Part shown: positions 17,145 through 24,764 of the stretch, piece after piece
Position numbering within the stretch: the stretch's first letter is position 1
How the letters are laid out: each line of letters begins with the position of its first letter
NCBI GenBank assembly: GCA_903835685.1
Contig: CAILNX010000030.1
Coordinates: forward strand, 62,001-126,000
Reading direction: 5' to 3'
Length of the DNA stretch: 64,000 bases
Source: an uncultured delta proteobacterium
Lineage (GTDB): Bacteria > Desulfobacterota > Desulfovibrionia > Desulfovibrionales > Desulfovibrionaceae
Notes under the pieces: model-generated
What the model was told of the DNA's origin: nothing
Database searches by the model: none
Seen by the model: only the letters and a program-made list of their open reading frames with translations
Program-made: the position numbers and the translations under genes

Positions 17145-17783
17145 GTGAAGAGCGAACACATCCCCAAGGCCACCATCGAACGGCTGGCGGTCTATCTCCA
17201 GATTCTGGGCAACCTCGGCCGGGACGGGGTGAACATCATCTCCTCGGACAAGCTGGCCCAGGCCTGCAAGGTGAATCCGTCGCAAATCAGAAAGGACTTG
17301 GCCTACTTCGGCGAGTTCGGAGTGCGCGGGGTGGGCTACTACATCCAGGAACTCATCACGGCCATCAAGCAGTCCCTGGGCATCGACCGGCACTGGTACT
17401 GCGCCCTGGTGGGCGTGGGCAACCTGGGCCGGGCGCTTTTGCGCCACAACGAGTTCGCCCGCCGGGGGTTCATCATCCGGGGGGCCTTTGACTGCGACCA
17501 GGACAAGATCGGCAAGGTCGAGTCCGGCCTGGAAGTCATCTGCTCCAAGCGGCTGAAAACCAAGGTCCGGGACTTGGGCCTGGAGATCGGCATCATCACC
17601 ACCCCGCCCGAGCGCGCCCAGCGGGCCGCCGACTATCTGGTGGAGTCGGGCATCAAGGGAATCATCAACTTCGCCCCGGCCCGCATCGCGGTTCCCGAGC
17701 CCATTCCCGTGGAATACGTGGACTATTTCCACCAGTTCTACGCCCTGGCCTTTCATATCACCTTGAGCCAGCACCGCGCCTAG
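17145..17783 (+). CDS. rex: Redox-sensing transcriptional repressor Rex
   Basis: A 212-aa homodimeric repressor that releases DNA when NADH binds. The N-terminal winged helix includes QACKVNPSQIRKDLAYFGEFG (conserved recognition region, about residues 39-60), the Rossmann domain has GVGNLGRALL, and the C-terminal swapped helix holds YVDYFHQFYAL. Translation starts at GTG (17145) with AGGA upstream. In sulfate reducers Rex controls energy genes such as those of ATP synthase and sulfate activation; here it directly follows the F0 genes and has its own operator. Confidence 0.97.
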   Translation: MKSEHIPKATIERLAVYLQILGNLGRDGVNIISSDKLAQACKVNPSQIRKDLAYFGEFGVRGVGYYIQELITAIKQSLGIDRHWYCALVGVGNLGRALLRHNEFARRGFIIRGAFDCDQDKIGKVESGLEVICSKRLKTKVRDLGLEIGIITTPPERAQRAADYLVESGIKGIINFAPARIAVPEPIPVEYVDYFHQFYALAFHITLSQHRA

Positions 17784-17815
17784 GGTCGTTCGCAACAAAC
17801 GATGCCCCAAGACTG

Positions 17816-17888
17816 AAGAATAAGAATAATAATTTCTTATTCTTGCGCGCCCGTGCAGGCTGCCGCCCAGTGCGGAGCACAACACGGG
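17816..17888 (+). repeat. A+T-rich hairpin element 2 with conserved 3' block
   Basis: Perfect 11-bp inverted repeat AAGAATAAGAA / TTCTTATTCTT (17816-17844), then TTGCGC (17843-17848) and, 28 bases from its first base, TGCGGAGCACAACAC. The same order and spacing recur after cas9 and after the MocR gene. Located 32 bp after the rex stop, in rex orientation. Probably a terminator within a larger dispersed repeat. Confidence 0.7.
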
Positions 17889-18011
17889 TGGCCCCTGCCA
17901 AGGCCGGGTCATGCACTTGCACCGCGCCCGGCATGGGGCTATCCTCTCTTCCCGTTGATCCTGCCCCGTGCGGCCGGATCGTTTCTTCACCCCTTGATCC
18001 ACGGATTGCTT

Positions 18012-18890
18012 ATGGCTGTGTCCCCTTTTCAGCAGTGGTTCCGCAAATTCAGCTATTCCGTGCCCTGGAATGTGGGCCTGATCACGGCCGGCGCTGCCCT
18101 GGTGGCCGTGGCCATCAAGTCCGTGATCATCCCCCACGGATTTCTGGCCGGAGGCATCTCGGGCCTGGGCGTCCTGGCCTACTACGTGTTCGGCGGGCTT
18201 TCCCCGGGCGTGTGGTTTTTGGTCCTGAACATCCCGGTCTTTCTCATGGGCTGGGTCTTTGTCAGCCGCCGCTTCTTTTTCTACAGCGTGTACGGGACCC
18301 TGGCCGTGACCCTGCTCATGGAGCTCATCACCTTTCAGATGCCCATTGCGGACAAGTGGCTGGCCGTGCTGGCCGGGGGGGTGCTCCTGGGCTCCGGAGT
18401 GGGCCTGGCCCTGCGCTCGCTCGGGTCCACGGGCGGGGTGGACATCCTCATGGTCATCTTCTTCCAGAAATACAACCTGCGCATGGGCCAGTTCGAATTT
18501 TTGTTCAATCTCCTGGTCTTTGCCGGGGGCCTCATCTGGCTGAACCTGGAGAGCGTGCTCTATTCCCTGGCCCTTATCGCGGTCATGTCCGCGGTCATCG
18601 AGCATTTCCTGTCCATGTTCAACGAGCGCAAGATGGCCCTGGTCATCTCGGACAAGCCCGAGGAACTGGCCCAGGAGATCATCGCCTCCCTCGGCCGGGG
18701 CGTGACCTTCATCGACGCCGTGGGCGCGTACACCGGCCAGCCCCGCAGGGTGATCCTGACCGTGGTGCACAACCACCAGCTCAAACGGCTGGAGGAGCTG
18801 GTCTACGACTTCGACCCGGCGGCCTTCACCATCATCGGCTCCACCTTCAATGTCCTGGGCGAAGGCTTCGCCACGCGCAAAATTTATTGA
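18012..18890 (+). CDS. YitT family membrane protein (DUF161 + DUF2179)
   Basis: 292 aa. Five or six membrane helices in the first 200 residues include the family blocks FLAGGISGLGVL and GGVDILMVIFFQKY, and a soluble C-terminal DUF2179 domain begins at about 205 (GRGVTFIDAVGAYTG, IIGSTFNVLGEGF). The transport or signalling function of this family is not established. The ATG at 18012 starts just before the first helix; no strong ribosome site is visible, and a longer in-frame extension to 17853 is low-complexity. Followed after 16 bp by cobS, so the two are probably cotranscribed. Confidence 0.88.
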   Translation: MAVSPFQQWFRKFSYSVPWNVGLITAGAALVAVAIKSVIIPHGFLAGGISGLGVLAYYVFGGLSPGVWFLVLNIPVFLMGWVFVSRRFFFYSVYGTLAVTLLMELITFQMPIADKWLAVLAGGVLLGSGVGLALRSLGSTGGVDILMVIFFQKYNLRMGQFEFLFNLLVFAGGLIWLNLESVLYSLALIAVMSAVIEHFLSMFNERKMALVISDKPEELAQEIIASLGRGVTFIDAVGAYTGQPRRVILTVVHNHQLKRLEELVYDFDPAAFTIIGSTFNVLGEGFATRKIY

Positions 18891-18906
18891 GACCAGGAGA
18901 CCACCC

Positions 18907-19635
18907 ATGCCCCGCTTCCTGAACGCCCTGGGCTTTCTGACCCGGCTTGGCCCCAGCCGAGGCCTGGACCCGAACCAGGCGGCCGGAAGCCTGGCCGCCT
19001 TTCCCCTGGTGGGCCTGGTTCTGGGCCTGATCCTGACCGCTGTTCCGGCCCTGGGGCTTTTTTCCGGCCATTCCCAGGTCCAGGCCTGGATCATGGTCCT
19101 GGCCGGGGTCTGGCTGACCCGGGGCCTGCACCTGGACGGGGTGGCCGACCTGTGCGACGCCGTGGGCGCGGTCCTCGACCCCGCACGCTTCTGGACCATC
19201 CTCAAGGACAGCCGCACCGGGGCCTTCGGGGCCTTGGGCCTCATCCTGGCCCTGACCGGACAGATGGCGGCCTTAAGCGGTCTGATCGAAGGCCGGGCCT
19301 ATGGCGCGCTCATCTTTGCCCCGATCCTGGGCCGCACTGCGGCCGTGCTCCTGGGGACCTTCAGCCGGGACCTGCTGCGGCCGGGCCTGGGCCAGTTCTT
19401 CATGCAGATCGTCCCCGAACAAACCCTGGCCCTGGTCCTGGGCCAGACCGTGCTCCTGGGCCTCTTCCTGGTCCCGGTGAAGGCCCAGATCACGGCCTGG
19501 GCCCTTATGGCCGCCGGGCTGGCCGTTCTCCTGCGCCTGGGCCGCAGGGTGAACGGGATCAACGGCGATTTCCTGGGCGCGGCCATTGTCTGGGGGGAGA
19601 TGGCCGCGGCCCTGGCCTGCCTGGCCTGGCTTTGA
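18907..19635 (+). CDS. cobS: Adenosylcobinamide-GDP ribazoletransferase (cobalamin synthase)
   Basis: 242-aa integral membrane enzyme that joins adenosylcobinamide-GDP and alpha-ribazole in the last steps of cobalamin assembly. The metal-binding signature GLHLDGVADLCDAVG and the LKDSRTGAFGALGL block are typical, as is the C-terminal GRRVNGINGDFLGA. Several hydrophobic helices follow. AGGAGA precedes the ATG. The start at 18907 is preferred to an in-frame upstream ATG at 18850 that overlaps the YitT gene. Confidence 0.95.
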   Translation: MPRFLNALGFLTRLGPSRGLDPNQAAGSLAAFPLVGLVLGLILTAVPALGLFSGHSQVQAWIMVLAGVWLTRGLHLDGVADLCDAVGAVLDPARFWTILKDSRTGAFGALGLILALTGQMAALSGLIEGRAYGALIFAPILGRTAAVLLGTFSRDLLRPGLGQFFMQIVPEQTLALVLGQTVLLGLFLVPVKAQITAWALMAAGLAVLLRLGRRVNGINGDFLGAAIVWGEMAAALACLAWL

Positions 19636-19640
19636 TTCTG

Positions 19641-19674
19641 CCCCGGCCCATTTTCCGGGCCAGGGGGGTTTTCC
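19641..19674 (+). terminator. Intrinsic terminator after cobS
   Basis: CCCCGGCCC, 7-base loop, GGGCC-A-GGGG, then a T-rich tract. Stem has one bulge. Placed 5 bp after the cobS stop. Confidence 0.7.
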
Positions 19675-19763
19675 TTTCACACTGAATTCTGCTATTATAT
19701 TTTTTGTAATGCCGGAGCGGTGCTTCCGCTGGGAACGAGCCTTCATCCAGGGCGAGGAAATCT

Positions 19764-20396
19764 GTGCAGCAGACCAAATCAGCCGGGTATCTGGTCAAGA
19801 CCTTCCTCAAGCACAACGTGATCTTCACCGAGGGTTCGCGCGGGGAGCACGCCTTTGTGCTCACCCAGGGCCGGGTGGAGATCTCCGGCATGGTTTCGGG
19901 CCGGAAGAAGGTCTTTGCCGTGCTCAAGCCCATCTCCATCTTCGGGGAGATGGCCCTGTTCCTGGACAACCAGCAGCGCACGGCCACGGCCATGGCCCTG
20001 GAAGACTGCAAGGTGGTGGTCATCAACAAATACGACCTGGACCAGTTCATCGCCAGCTCCCCGCCCATCGTGGCCACGCTCATGAACGTCCTGGTGCACC
20101 GTTTGAAGACCGCCACCCAGAAGGCCCTGCTCTGCCCCAACGTGCCCCTGGGCATCTGCCGCATCCTGGACCTCTTCGCCCTGAACGGGGTCATGGACCT
20201 GGTCTACGAACCGGCCATCCGGCACATGTCCGACGTGTTCGTGGCCACCCCGGCCCAGATCGAGACCTATCTCTCCAATCTGGAGGCCAAGAAGCTCCTG
20301 TCCGTTGAGGAGCGCGAGGGCGGGACCCGCCACATCGTGCTCAAGCAGGCCAAGTTCATGGAATCCGTGCTGAAGCAGATGCGCGAAGACGAATAG
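19764..20396 (+). CDS. Crp/Fnr-type transcriptional regulator
   Basis: 210 aa. The N-terminal cyclic-nucleotide-binding beta-barrel is clear (HAFVLTQGRVEIS, then IFGEMALFLDNQQRTATAMA), followed by a dimer helix and a C-terminal winged-helix region (ATPAQIETYLSNLEAKKLLSV). The DNA-recognition helix is less standard than in Crp or Fnr, and no Fe-S cysteines of the Fnr kind are present, so the effector is unknown. The GTG start at 19764 has GAGG 5 bases upstream. Upstream, a TATTATAT stretch near 19694 may contain its -10 element. It precedes the sRNA/cas9 locus but is separated from it by the convergent sRNA. Confidence 0.88.
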   Translation: MQQTKSAGYLVKTFLKHNVIFTEGSRGEHAFVLTQGRVEISGMVSGRKKVFAVLKPISIFGEMALFLDNQQRTATAMALEDCKVVVINKYDLDQFIASSPPIVATLMNVLVHRLKTATQKALLCPNVPLGICRILDLFALNGVMDLVYEPAIRHMSDVFVATPAQIETYLSNLEAKKLLSVEEREGGTRHIVLKQAKFMESVLKQMREDE

Positions 20397-20475
20397 CGCC
20401 CTCGCTGACCTGAACATCCCCGCCTTTCGCCCCTGCCCCCTGCCCTGGCCTGAAACCCGGCCCCCCAGCCCCATG

Positions 20476-20564
20476 AAAAAAAGGACGCCCCACTGGGAGG
20501 CGTCCAGGCCGTCCCCTCGGGGAACGTTGCCTACGGGACCATGGTCCCTTGTTGTGACGTGACA
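20476..20564 (-). ncRNA. Candidate tracrRNA (structured sRNA divergent from cas9)
   Basis: On the minus strand a sigma70-like promoter leads into roughly 85-90 nt with three consecutive hairpins. First comes a possible anti-repeat GTCACGTCACAAC (about 20563-20551). Then AA and the stem GGGAC-CATG-GTCCC (palindrome 20535-20548), in the position of the nexus hairpin of type II-C tracrRNAs. Next is CGTTCCC-CGA-GGGGACG (20510-20526). Last is a terminator stem GGACGCC / GGCGTCC with seven T (20476-20505). Known type II-C tracrRNAs show the same order of anti-repeat ending in ACAA, a hairpin directly after, and a terminal T run. The matching repeat would begin GTTGTGAC; no such repeat array is seen in the window. 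5' end is inferred. Confidence 0.62.
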
Positions 20565-20569
20565 TCTGA

Positions 20570-20598
20570 TACGTATCCAGGCACATATATATTGTCAA
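20570..20598 (-). promoter_or_regulatory. Promoter for the minus-strand sRNA
   Basis: On the minus strand, TTGACA (20598-20593), 17 bp, TACGTA (20575-20570). The -35 is perfect. The -10 lies within the 10-bp palindrome GATACGTATC. The -35 overlaps that of the cas9 promoter on the other strand. Confidence 0.6.
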
Positions 20599-20620
20599 TA
20601 CATATTTTATATTGTAACAT
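20592..20620 (+). promoter_or_regulatory. Promoter for cas9
   Basis: TTGTCA (20592-20597), 17 bp, TAACAT (20615-20620), in an AT-rich island of about 60 bp. Predicted transcription start near 20627 leaves a leader of about 50 nt before the preferred ATG at 20678. Confidence 0.6.
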
Positions 20621-20677
20621 GTATCGTTTTGTCTTATGATGGTTTGGTCCTTGGGACATACGGCGGTCACCCCCCCC

Positions 20678-23600
20678 ATGAGCAAAGACCATATCACCCT
20701 GCTGGGCCTGGACATCGGGTCGAATTCCGTGGGCTGGGCCCTGGTCCGGGCCGGTTTCGTCTTGGGCGCGCTCCGGCCCCTGGGGCTCCTGGCCCTGGGC
20801 GTGCGGGTCTTTCCCGAGAACTGCGACGGGGACCGCTCCCTGGGCCAGGACGCGCCCCGCAACCGGCAGCGCCGCGAGGCCCGGAAACGGCGGCGCATGC
20901 TGGATCACCGCGCCCGCCGCCTGGCCGTGGTGGCCAGCCTGCTCCAGGGCCAGGGGCTCCTGCCCTCGGGACCCTCGTCCAATGGCCCGGATCGCCACCG
21001 CCTGCTCAAGGACCTGGACGCCCGGCTCTGGACCCGGCAGACCCAGGACCGGACCATCACCCCGGATCGGTCCCTGCGCCCGGCCTTGCTGCCCTGCCTC
21101 CTGCGCCACCAGGCCCTCAAGCGGCCCCTGGAGCCCTTTGAAATCGGCCGCGCCCTGTTCCACCTGGCCCGGCGGCGGGGCAGCCAGGATCTGGACCAGG
21201 CCCGGGCTTGGGCCATGGGTGCGGGCCAGGTCATGGCCGCCCTGGACGAGGCGACCCTGGCCCGGGAGGGGAGGGGCGAGACGCCGGGGAGTTATCTCTC
21301 CCGGCTGGCCCGGGATGGCCACCCTGCGCGGGGCCATGTGTTCAGCCGTTGTTCCCTGCGCCAGGAGTTCGAGGCCATCTGGGCCATGCAGGCTGTCCAC
21401 CATCCCCGGCTCCTGGACGAACCCTTCCGCCTGCGCCTGGCTGCGGCCATCTTCGCCCAGCGCCCCCAGAAGAAATCCAGGACCGGGGCTGGCCCCTGCT
21501 CCCTGGAAAAGGACCAGCGCCGCGCGCCCTGGTCCCATCCCCTGGCCCAACGCTTCCGCCTGCTTCTGGGCCTCAATGACCTGCGCCTCCTGGACCCGGC
21601 CCGCCTGACTCATCAAGCCCGGCCCCTGGACCCGGACCAGCGCGCCCGCCTCCTGCTTCGCCTGGAGACCGCCGGGGACGCCAGTTGGACGGAAATCCGC
21701 AGCCTGCTGGGCCTGTCCCCGGACACGCTCTTCAACCCGGAGGCCACCGGCAGCCGAGGACTGCCCGGAGACCGCCTGGCCCAGGCCCTGCTCCCGGTCT
21801 TTGGCCCGGCCTGGCTTGATTTTGATTTGGCCCAACAGTCCCGGGTGGCCGAGGACCTGCGCGGCATGGTCAAGCCCGAGGCCCTGGCCGCCCGGGGCCG
21901 CCTGGTCTGGAGCCTGACCCCGGACGCGGCCCAGGCCTTGTCCCGGGTGGTCCTGGAGCCCGGGTGCTGCGCCCTGTCCCGCAAGGCCCTGGCCCGGATT
22001 CTCCCGCACCTGGAAGCAGGCCTGCCCCTGGCCCGGGCCGTGGCCCTGGAATACCCGGACCAGAATCGGGAAGAGCCCCGCGACCGCCTACCCCCCCTGT
22101 TCCTGGCCCTGGACACGGCCGCCAACCCGGTGGTGTCCCGGGCCTTGGGCGAGATGCGCAAGGTGGTCAACGCCCTGATCCGGGAGCACGGCAAGCCCGG
22201 GCTCATCCGGGTGGAGCTGGCCCGGGACCTGGGCCAGGGCCGAGGCCAGCGCCGCCGGGAGTTCGAGCAAAACCAGAAGGCCCAGGCCGCCCGCGAAACA
22301 GCCGCCCGAGACATCCTGGCCTTTCGGGGACATATGGACCCCCCCCGGGCGGAGGTGAAACGGGTGGCCCGGGCCGAGGTGGAGCGGCTGCTCCTGGCCC
22401 GGGAATGTCGCTGGGCCTGCCCCTACACCGGCCAGGCCCTGGACATGGCCGCCCTGTTTGGCCCGGAGCCGGGCTTTGATCTGGAGCACATCATCCCCCT
22501 GTCCCGGCGCTGGGACACCTCCCTGGCCAACAAGACCCTGTGCGCGGCCACGGAGAACCGCCTGCGCAAGGCGGCCCGGACCCCTCGCGAGGCTTACGCT
22601 CACGATCCCGAGCGCTATGCCCGGATTCTGGCGCGGGTGGAGGGATTCGACGCGGACCCGGCCCTTAAGGCCGCCAAGCTGCGCCGGTTCCTGGCCCAGG
22701 ACCCGGCCGACCTTCCCCCCCCGGCCGGGCGGCTCCTGTCCGACGCGGCCCAGGCCGGGCGCAAGGCCCGGGAATACCTGGGCCTGTTGTACGGGAGTCA
22801 GGCCCAGGCCCGGGTCCAGGCCCTGCCCGGCCGGGCCACGGCCCGGATGCGCGCCGCCTGGAACTTGAACGCGCTCCTCGGTCCCGGGGGCAAGAACCGC
22901 CAGGACCACCGGCACCACGCCCTGGACGCCCTGGCCGTGGCCCTGTGCGGACCAGCCGAGTTGGCCGAATTGGCCGAGCCCTGGCCCGGATTCCGTGGCC
23001 AGGCCCGGGAGATGCTCCAGGCCTGTCTGCCCTCCCACCGGGTCTGCCGCAAGGCCCGGGGGGAGCTGCATCAGGAGACCCTCTATGGTCTGCGGGCCGA
23101 AGGACCCCACGGGCCGGAAGTGGTCCTGCGCAAGCCCCTGACGGCCCTGCGACCCGGGGACATCCTCTCGGATCGGGCCATGCCCGACCGGGCCGTGCGC
23201 CAGGCCGTGCGCGAACAGTGGGAGGACGGCGGACGCAAGGCCCCGGCCCGTTTTTTCGCCGATCCGGCCAATCTGCCTCCCCGGCCCGGGGACCCGGAGG
23301 CCTCCCTGCGCCGGGTGCGTGTGCCCCAGTCCGTGCGGGTGGTGTCCGTGGGCCAGGCCCCGCACGCACGCCTGGTGCATACGGCCGCCAACCATCACTT
23401 GGCCGTGTTCGAGGGTCGGGTCGGGGACAAGTCGGTCTGGCGCGGCCAGGTGGTCACCCTCCTGGAGGCCATGGCCCGCAAGCGTGACGGCCGGGCCATC
23501 GTGGACCGCCAGGCCGGGCCAGAAGAGCGCTTCCTCTTCTCCCTGGCCAGGTCCGAGGTGCTGGAGATCCGCCTGAACGGGATCACGGAATATTTGCGGC

Positions 23601-23800
23601 TGCGCACCTTCTACCCGGACCCGGCCGGAGGGGCCAGGCTGGAGCTGGTGCGTCTCACCGACGCCCGCAGGCAACGGGACATGGAGAAAAAGACCCGGGA
23701 CAACGGCTGGTTCAAGTTCAGCGTCAAGCAGCTCGGGGGCCTGCCCTGCCGCAAGGTGCGCATCACGCCGCTGGGCCGGGTGGTCCCGGCCAATGACTAA
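20678..23800 (+). CDS. cas9: Cas9 endonuclease, compact, stand-alone
   Basis: RNA-guided DNA endonuclease of type II CRISPR systems, 1040 aa, in the size range of type II-C. RuvC-I is LLGLDIGSNSVGWAL (catalytic Asp12). An Arg-rich bridge helix follows at about 60-85. RuvC-II is IRVELARDL (Glu513), RuvC-III is HHALDALAVAL (His747, Asp750). The HNH domain has DLEHIIPLSRRW with Glu603-His604, then Asn618 and Asn627. All catalytic positions are present, so the enzyme should cut both strands. The C-terminal 250 residues are the wedge/PAM region. The ATG at 20678 begins just before RuvC-I; an in-frame ATG at 20636 adds 14 residues, and neither has a clear ribosome site. GC content is like the host genes, so there is no sign of recent arrival. 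No cas1, cas2, csn2, cas4 or array adjoins it. Confidence 0.97.
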   Translation: MSKDHITLLGLDIGSNSVGWALVRAGFVLGALRPLGLLALGVRVFPENCDGDRSLGQDAPRNRQRREARKRRRMLDHRARRLAVVASLLQGQGLLPSGPSSNGPDRHRLLKDLDARLWTRQTQDRTITPDRSLRPALLPCLLRHQALKRPLEPFEIGRALFHLARRRGSQDLDQARAWAMGAGQVMAALDEATLAREGRGETPGSYLSRLARDGHPARGHVFSRCSLRQEFEAIWAMQAVHHPRLLDEPFRLRLAAAIFAQRPQKKSRTGAGPCSLEKDQRRAPWSHPLAQRFRLLLGLNDLRLLDPARLTHQARPLDPDQRARLLLRLETAGDASWTEIRSLLGLSPDTLFNPEATGSRGLPGDRLAQALLPVFGPAWLDFDLAQQSRVAEDLRGMVKPEALAARGRLVWSLTPDAAQALSRVVLEPGCCALSRKALARILPHLEAGLPLARAVALEYPDQNREEPRDRLPPLFLALDTAANPVVSRALGEMRKVVNALIREHGKPGLIRVELARDLGQGRGQRRREFEQNQKAQAARETAARDILAFRGHMDPPRAEVKRVARAEVERLLLARECRWACPYTGQALDMAALFGPEPGFDLEHIIPLSRRWDTSLANKTLCAATENRLRKAARTPREAYAHDPERYARILARVEGFDADPALKAAKLRRFLAQDPADLPPPAGRLLSDAAQAGRKAREYLGLLYGSQAQARVQALPGRATARMRAAWNLNALLGPGGKNRQDHRHHALDALAVALCGPAELAELAEPWPGFRGQAREMLQACLPSHRVCRKARGELHQETLYGLRAEGPHGPEVVLRKPLTALRPGDILSDRAMPDRAVRQAVREQWEDGGRKAPARFFADPANLPPRPGDPEASLRRVRVPQSVRVVSVGQAPHARLVHTAANHHLAVFEGRVGDKSVWRGQVVTLLEAMARKRDGRAIVDRQAGPEERFLFSLARSEVLEIRLNGITEYLRLRTFYPDPAGGARLELVRLTDARRQRDMEKKTRDNGWFKFSVKQLGGLPCRKVRITPLGRVVPAND

Positions 23801-23837
23801 AGTTGTGTTCCTCGAATAAGACCCGACAGGAAAGAAG

Positions 23838-23906
23838 CATATGAATCATTCTTTCTCATTCTTGCGCTCCTCTGCCAGAGATTGCCAACTCCAGAACGCA
23901 ACACAA
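23838..23906 (+). repeat. Element 4: degenerate A+T-rich hairpin with conserved 3' block, after cas9
   Basis: GAATCATTCTTTCTCATTC followed by TTGCGC (23862-23867), and AACAC at 23900, exactly 38 bases from the start of TTGCGC, the same spacing as in the element after rex. The hairpin arm is eroded. A second AT-rich stretch (23908-23935) follows. It fills most of the gap between cas9 and the convergent exporter gene. Confidence 0.5.
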
Positions 23907-23953
23907 AGAATATATTATTATTTTTCTCTGGGTCCTCTTTCGCAGACGCAACG

Positions 23954-24601
23954 CTAGAACAGCCCCTCCTGGACCAGGTCCCGGACCATGGGGGCCATGC
24001 TGACCACCAGGAGCAGGGCCATGCTCACGTTGAACACCCGGAGCCGGGTGCGGTCCTGCAACAATCCGCGCAGGGCCGTGCCCAGGGCGGCCCAGGCCCC
24101 CACGCAGGGGAAGTTCACCACCAGATACACCCCGCAGATAATCAGGACCCCCAGGGTGGGATGATCCTTGGGAGTGAACGTGCTGGCTGCGGTGATGCAC
24201 ATCATGAGCGCCTTGGGATTCACCCACTGGAAGGCCGTGGCCTGAAGGAAAGTCATGGGCCGCGCGCCGACGGACCTGGACCCTGGCCTTTGGGCCGCGC
24301 GCTCCGGGACGGCCGGGGGCGTGGAGGCCGCGATGCGCCAGGCCAGATAGAGGAGATAGCCCGCCCCGGCCACGCGCAGGATGGTGTACAGCGAGGGAAA
24401 GGCCTCGAAGGCCAGGCCCACGCCCAGGCCCAGGGCCAGTTGCATGAAGGTGAAGCCGATGCTCACGCCCAGGATGTGGGGCAGGGTGCGCCTGAGCCCG
24501 AAATTCACGCCCGAGGCAAAAAGCATGGCGTTGTTCGGCCCAGGGGTGATGGAGGTCACAAAGGCAAAGGCGATGAGTGAGACAAGGGTTTCCGGGGTCA
24601 T
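23954..24601 (-). CDS. LysE/RhtB-family amino-acid exporter
   Basis: 215 aa with six hydrophobic segments and the family signature SITPGPNNAMLFASGVNFG near the N-terminus, followed by GVSIGFTFMQLALG and WVNPKALMM. Such proteins export amino acids such as threonine, homoserine or lysine; the substrate is not predictable. Start at 24601 has AGGAGA 6 bases upstream. It is divergent from a MocR-type regulator, which very likely controls it through the shared 163-bp region that carries an 8-bp inverted repeat around the exporter's probable -10. Confidence 0.93.
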   Translation of the reverse strand: MTPETLVSLIAFAFVTSITPGPNNAMLFASGVNFGLRRTLPHILGVSIGFTFMQLALGLGVGLAFEAFPSLYTILRVAGAGYLLYLAWRIAASTPPAVPERAAQRPGSRSVGARPMTFLQATAFQWVNPKALMMCITAASTFTPKDHPTLGVLIICGVYLVVNFPCVGAWAALGTALRGLLQDRTRLRVFNVSMALLLVVSMAPMVRDLVQEGLF

Positions 24602-24628
24602 GGTCTTCTCCTGATGCGGTCCTGATCG

Positions 24629-24661
24629 CGGATGGATACAATATATAATTGCCTCCATCCG
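24629..24661. promoter_or_regulatory. Operator candidate between exporter and MocR genes
   Basis: Perfect inverted repeat CGGATGGA / TCCATCCG with 17 bp between arms, enclosing the AT-rich sequence ATATATAATTG that likely holds the exporter's -10. Placement over a promoter and beside a divergent regulator argues for a binding site. Confidence 0.6.
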
Positions 24662-24727
24662 TGCTCCGGCCATATTCCATTTACATTCAGCCATGCTGGC
24701 CAATTCCGAACAGCCCAAGCCTATGCC

Positions 24728-24756
24728 TTGACGGAATCGCACGGTCAATGTATTTA
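24728..24756 (+). promoter_or_regulatory. Promoter of the MocR gene
   Basis: TTGACG, 17 bp, TATTTA. The predicted transcription start (about 24763) falls at the ATG at 24765, and no ribosome site precedes it, so the mRNA may be leaderless. Confidence 0.5.
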
Positions 24757-24764
24757 TTGTCACC

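Noticed and set aside
17843-18922. 359-codon plus-strand frame over the YitT gene
   Set aside because: Overlaps the YitT protein in another frame; Arg/Pro/Gly-rich without recognisable features.
20397-20677. CRISPR array upstream of cas9
   Set aside because: The interval is filled by the sRNA, its terminator and the promoters; no repeated unit of 24-40 bp is present.
23801-23953. Possible CRISPR repeat remnant starting GTTGTG after cas9
   Set aside because: Only the first six bases agree with the predicted repeat start GTTGTGAC; there is no second copy and no spacer-length periodicity.
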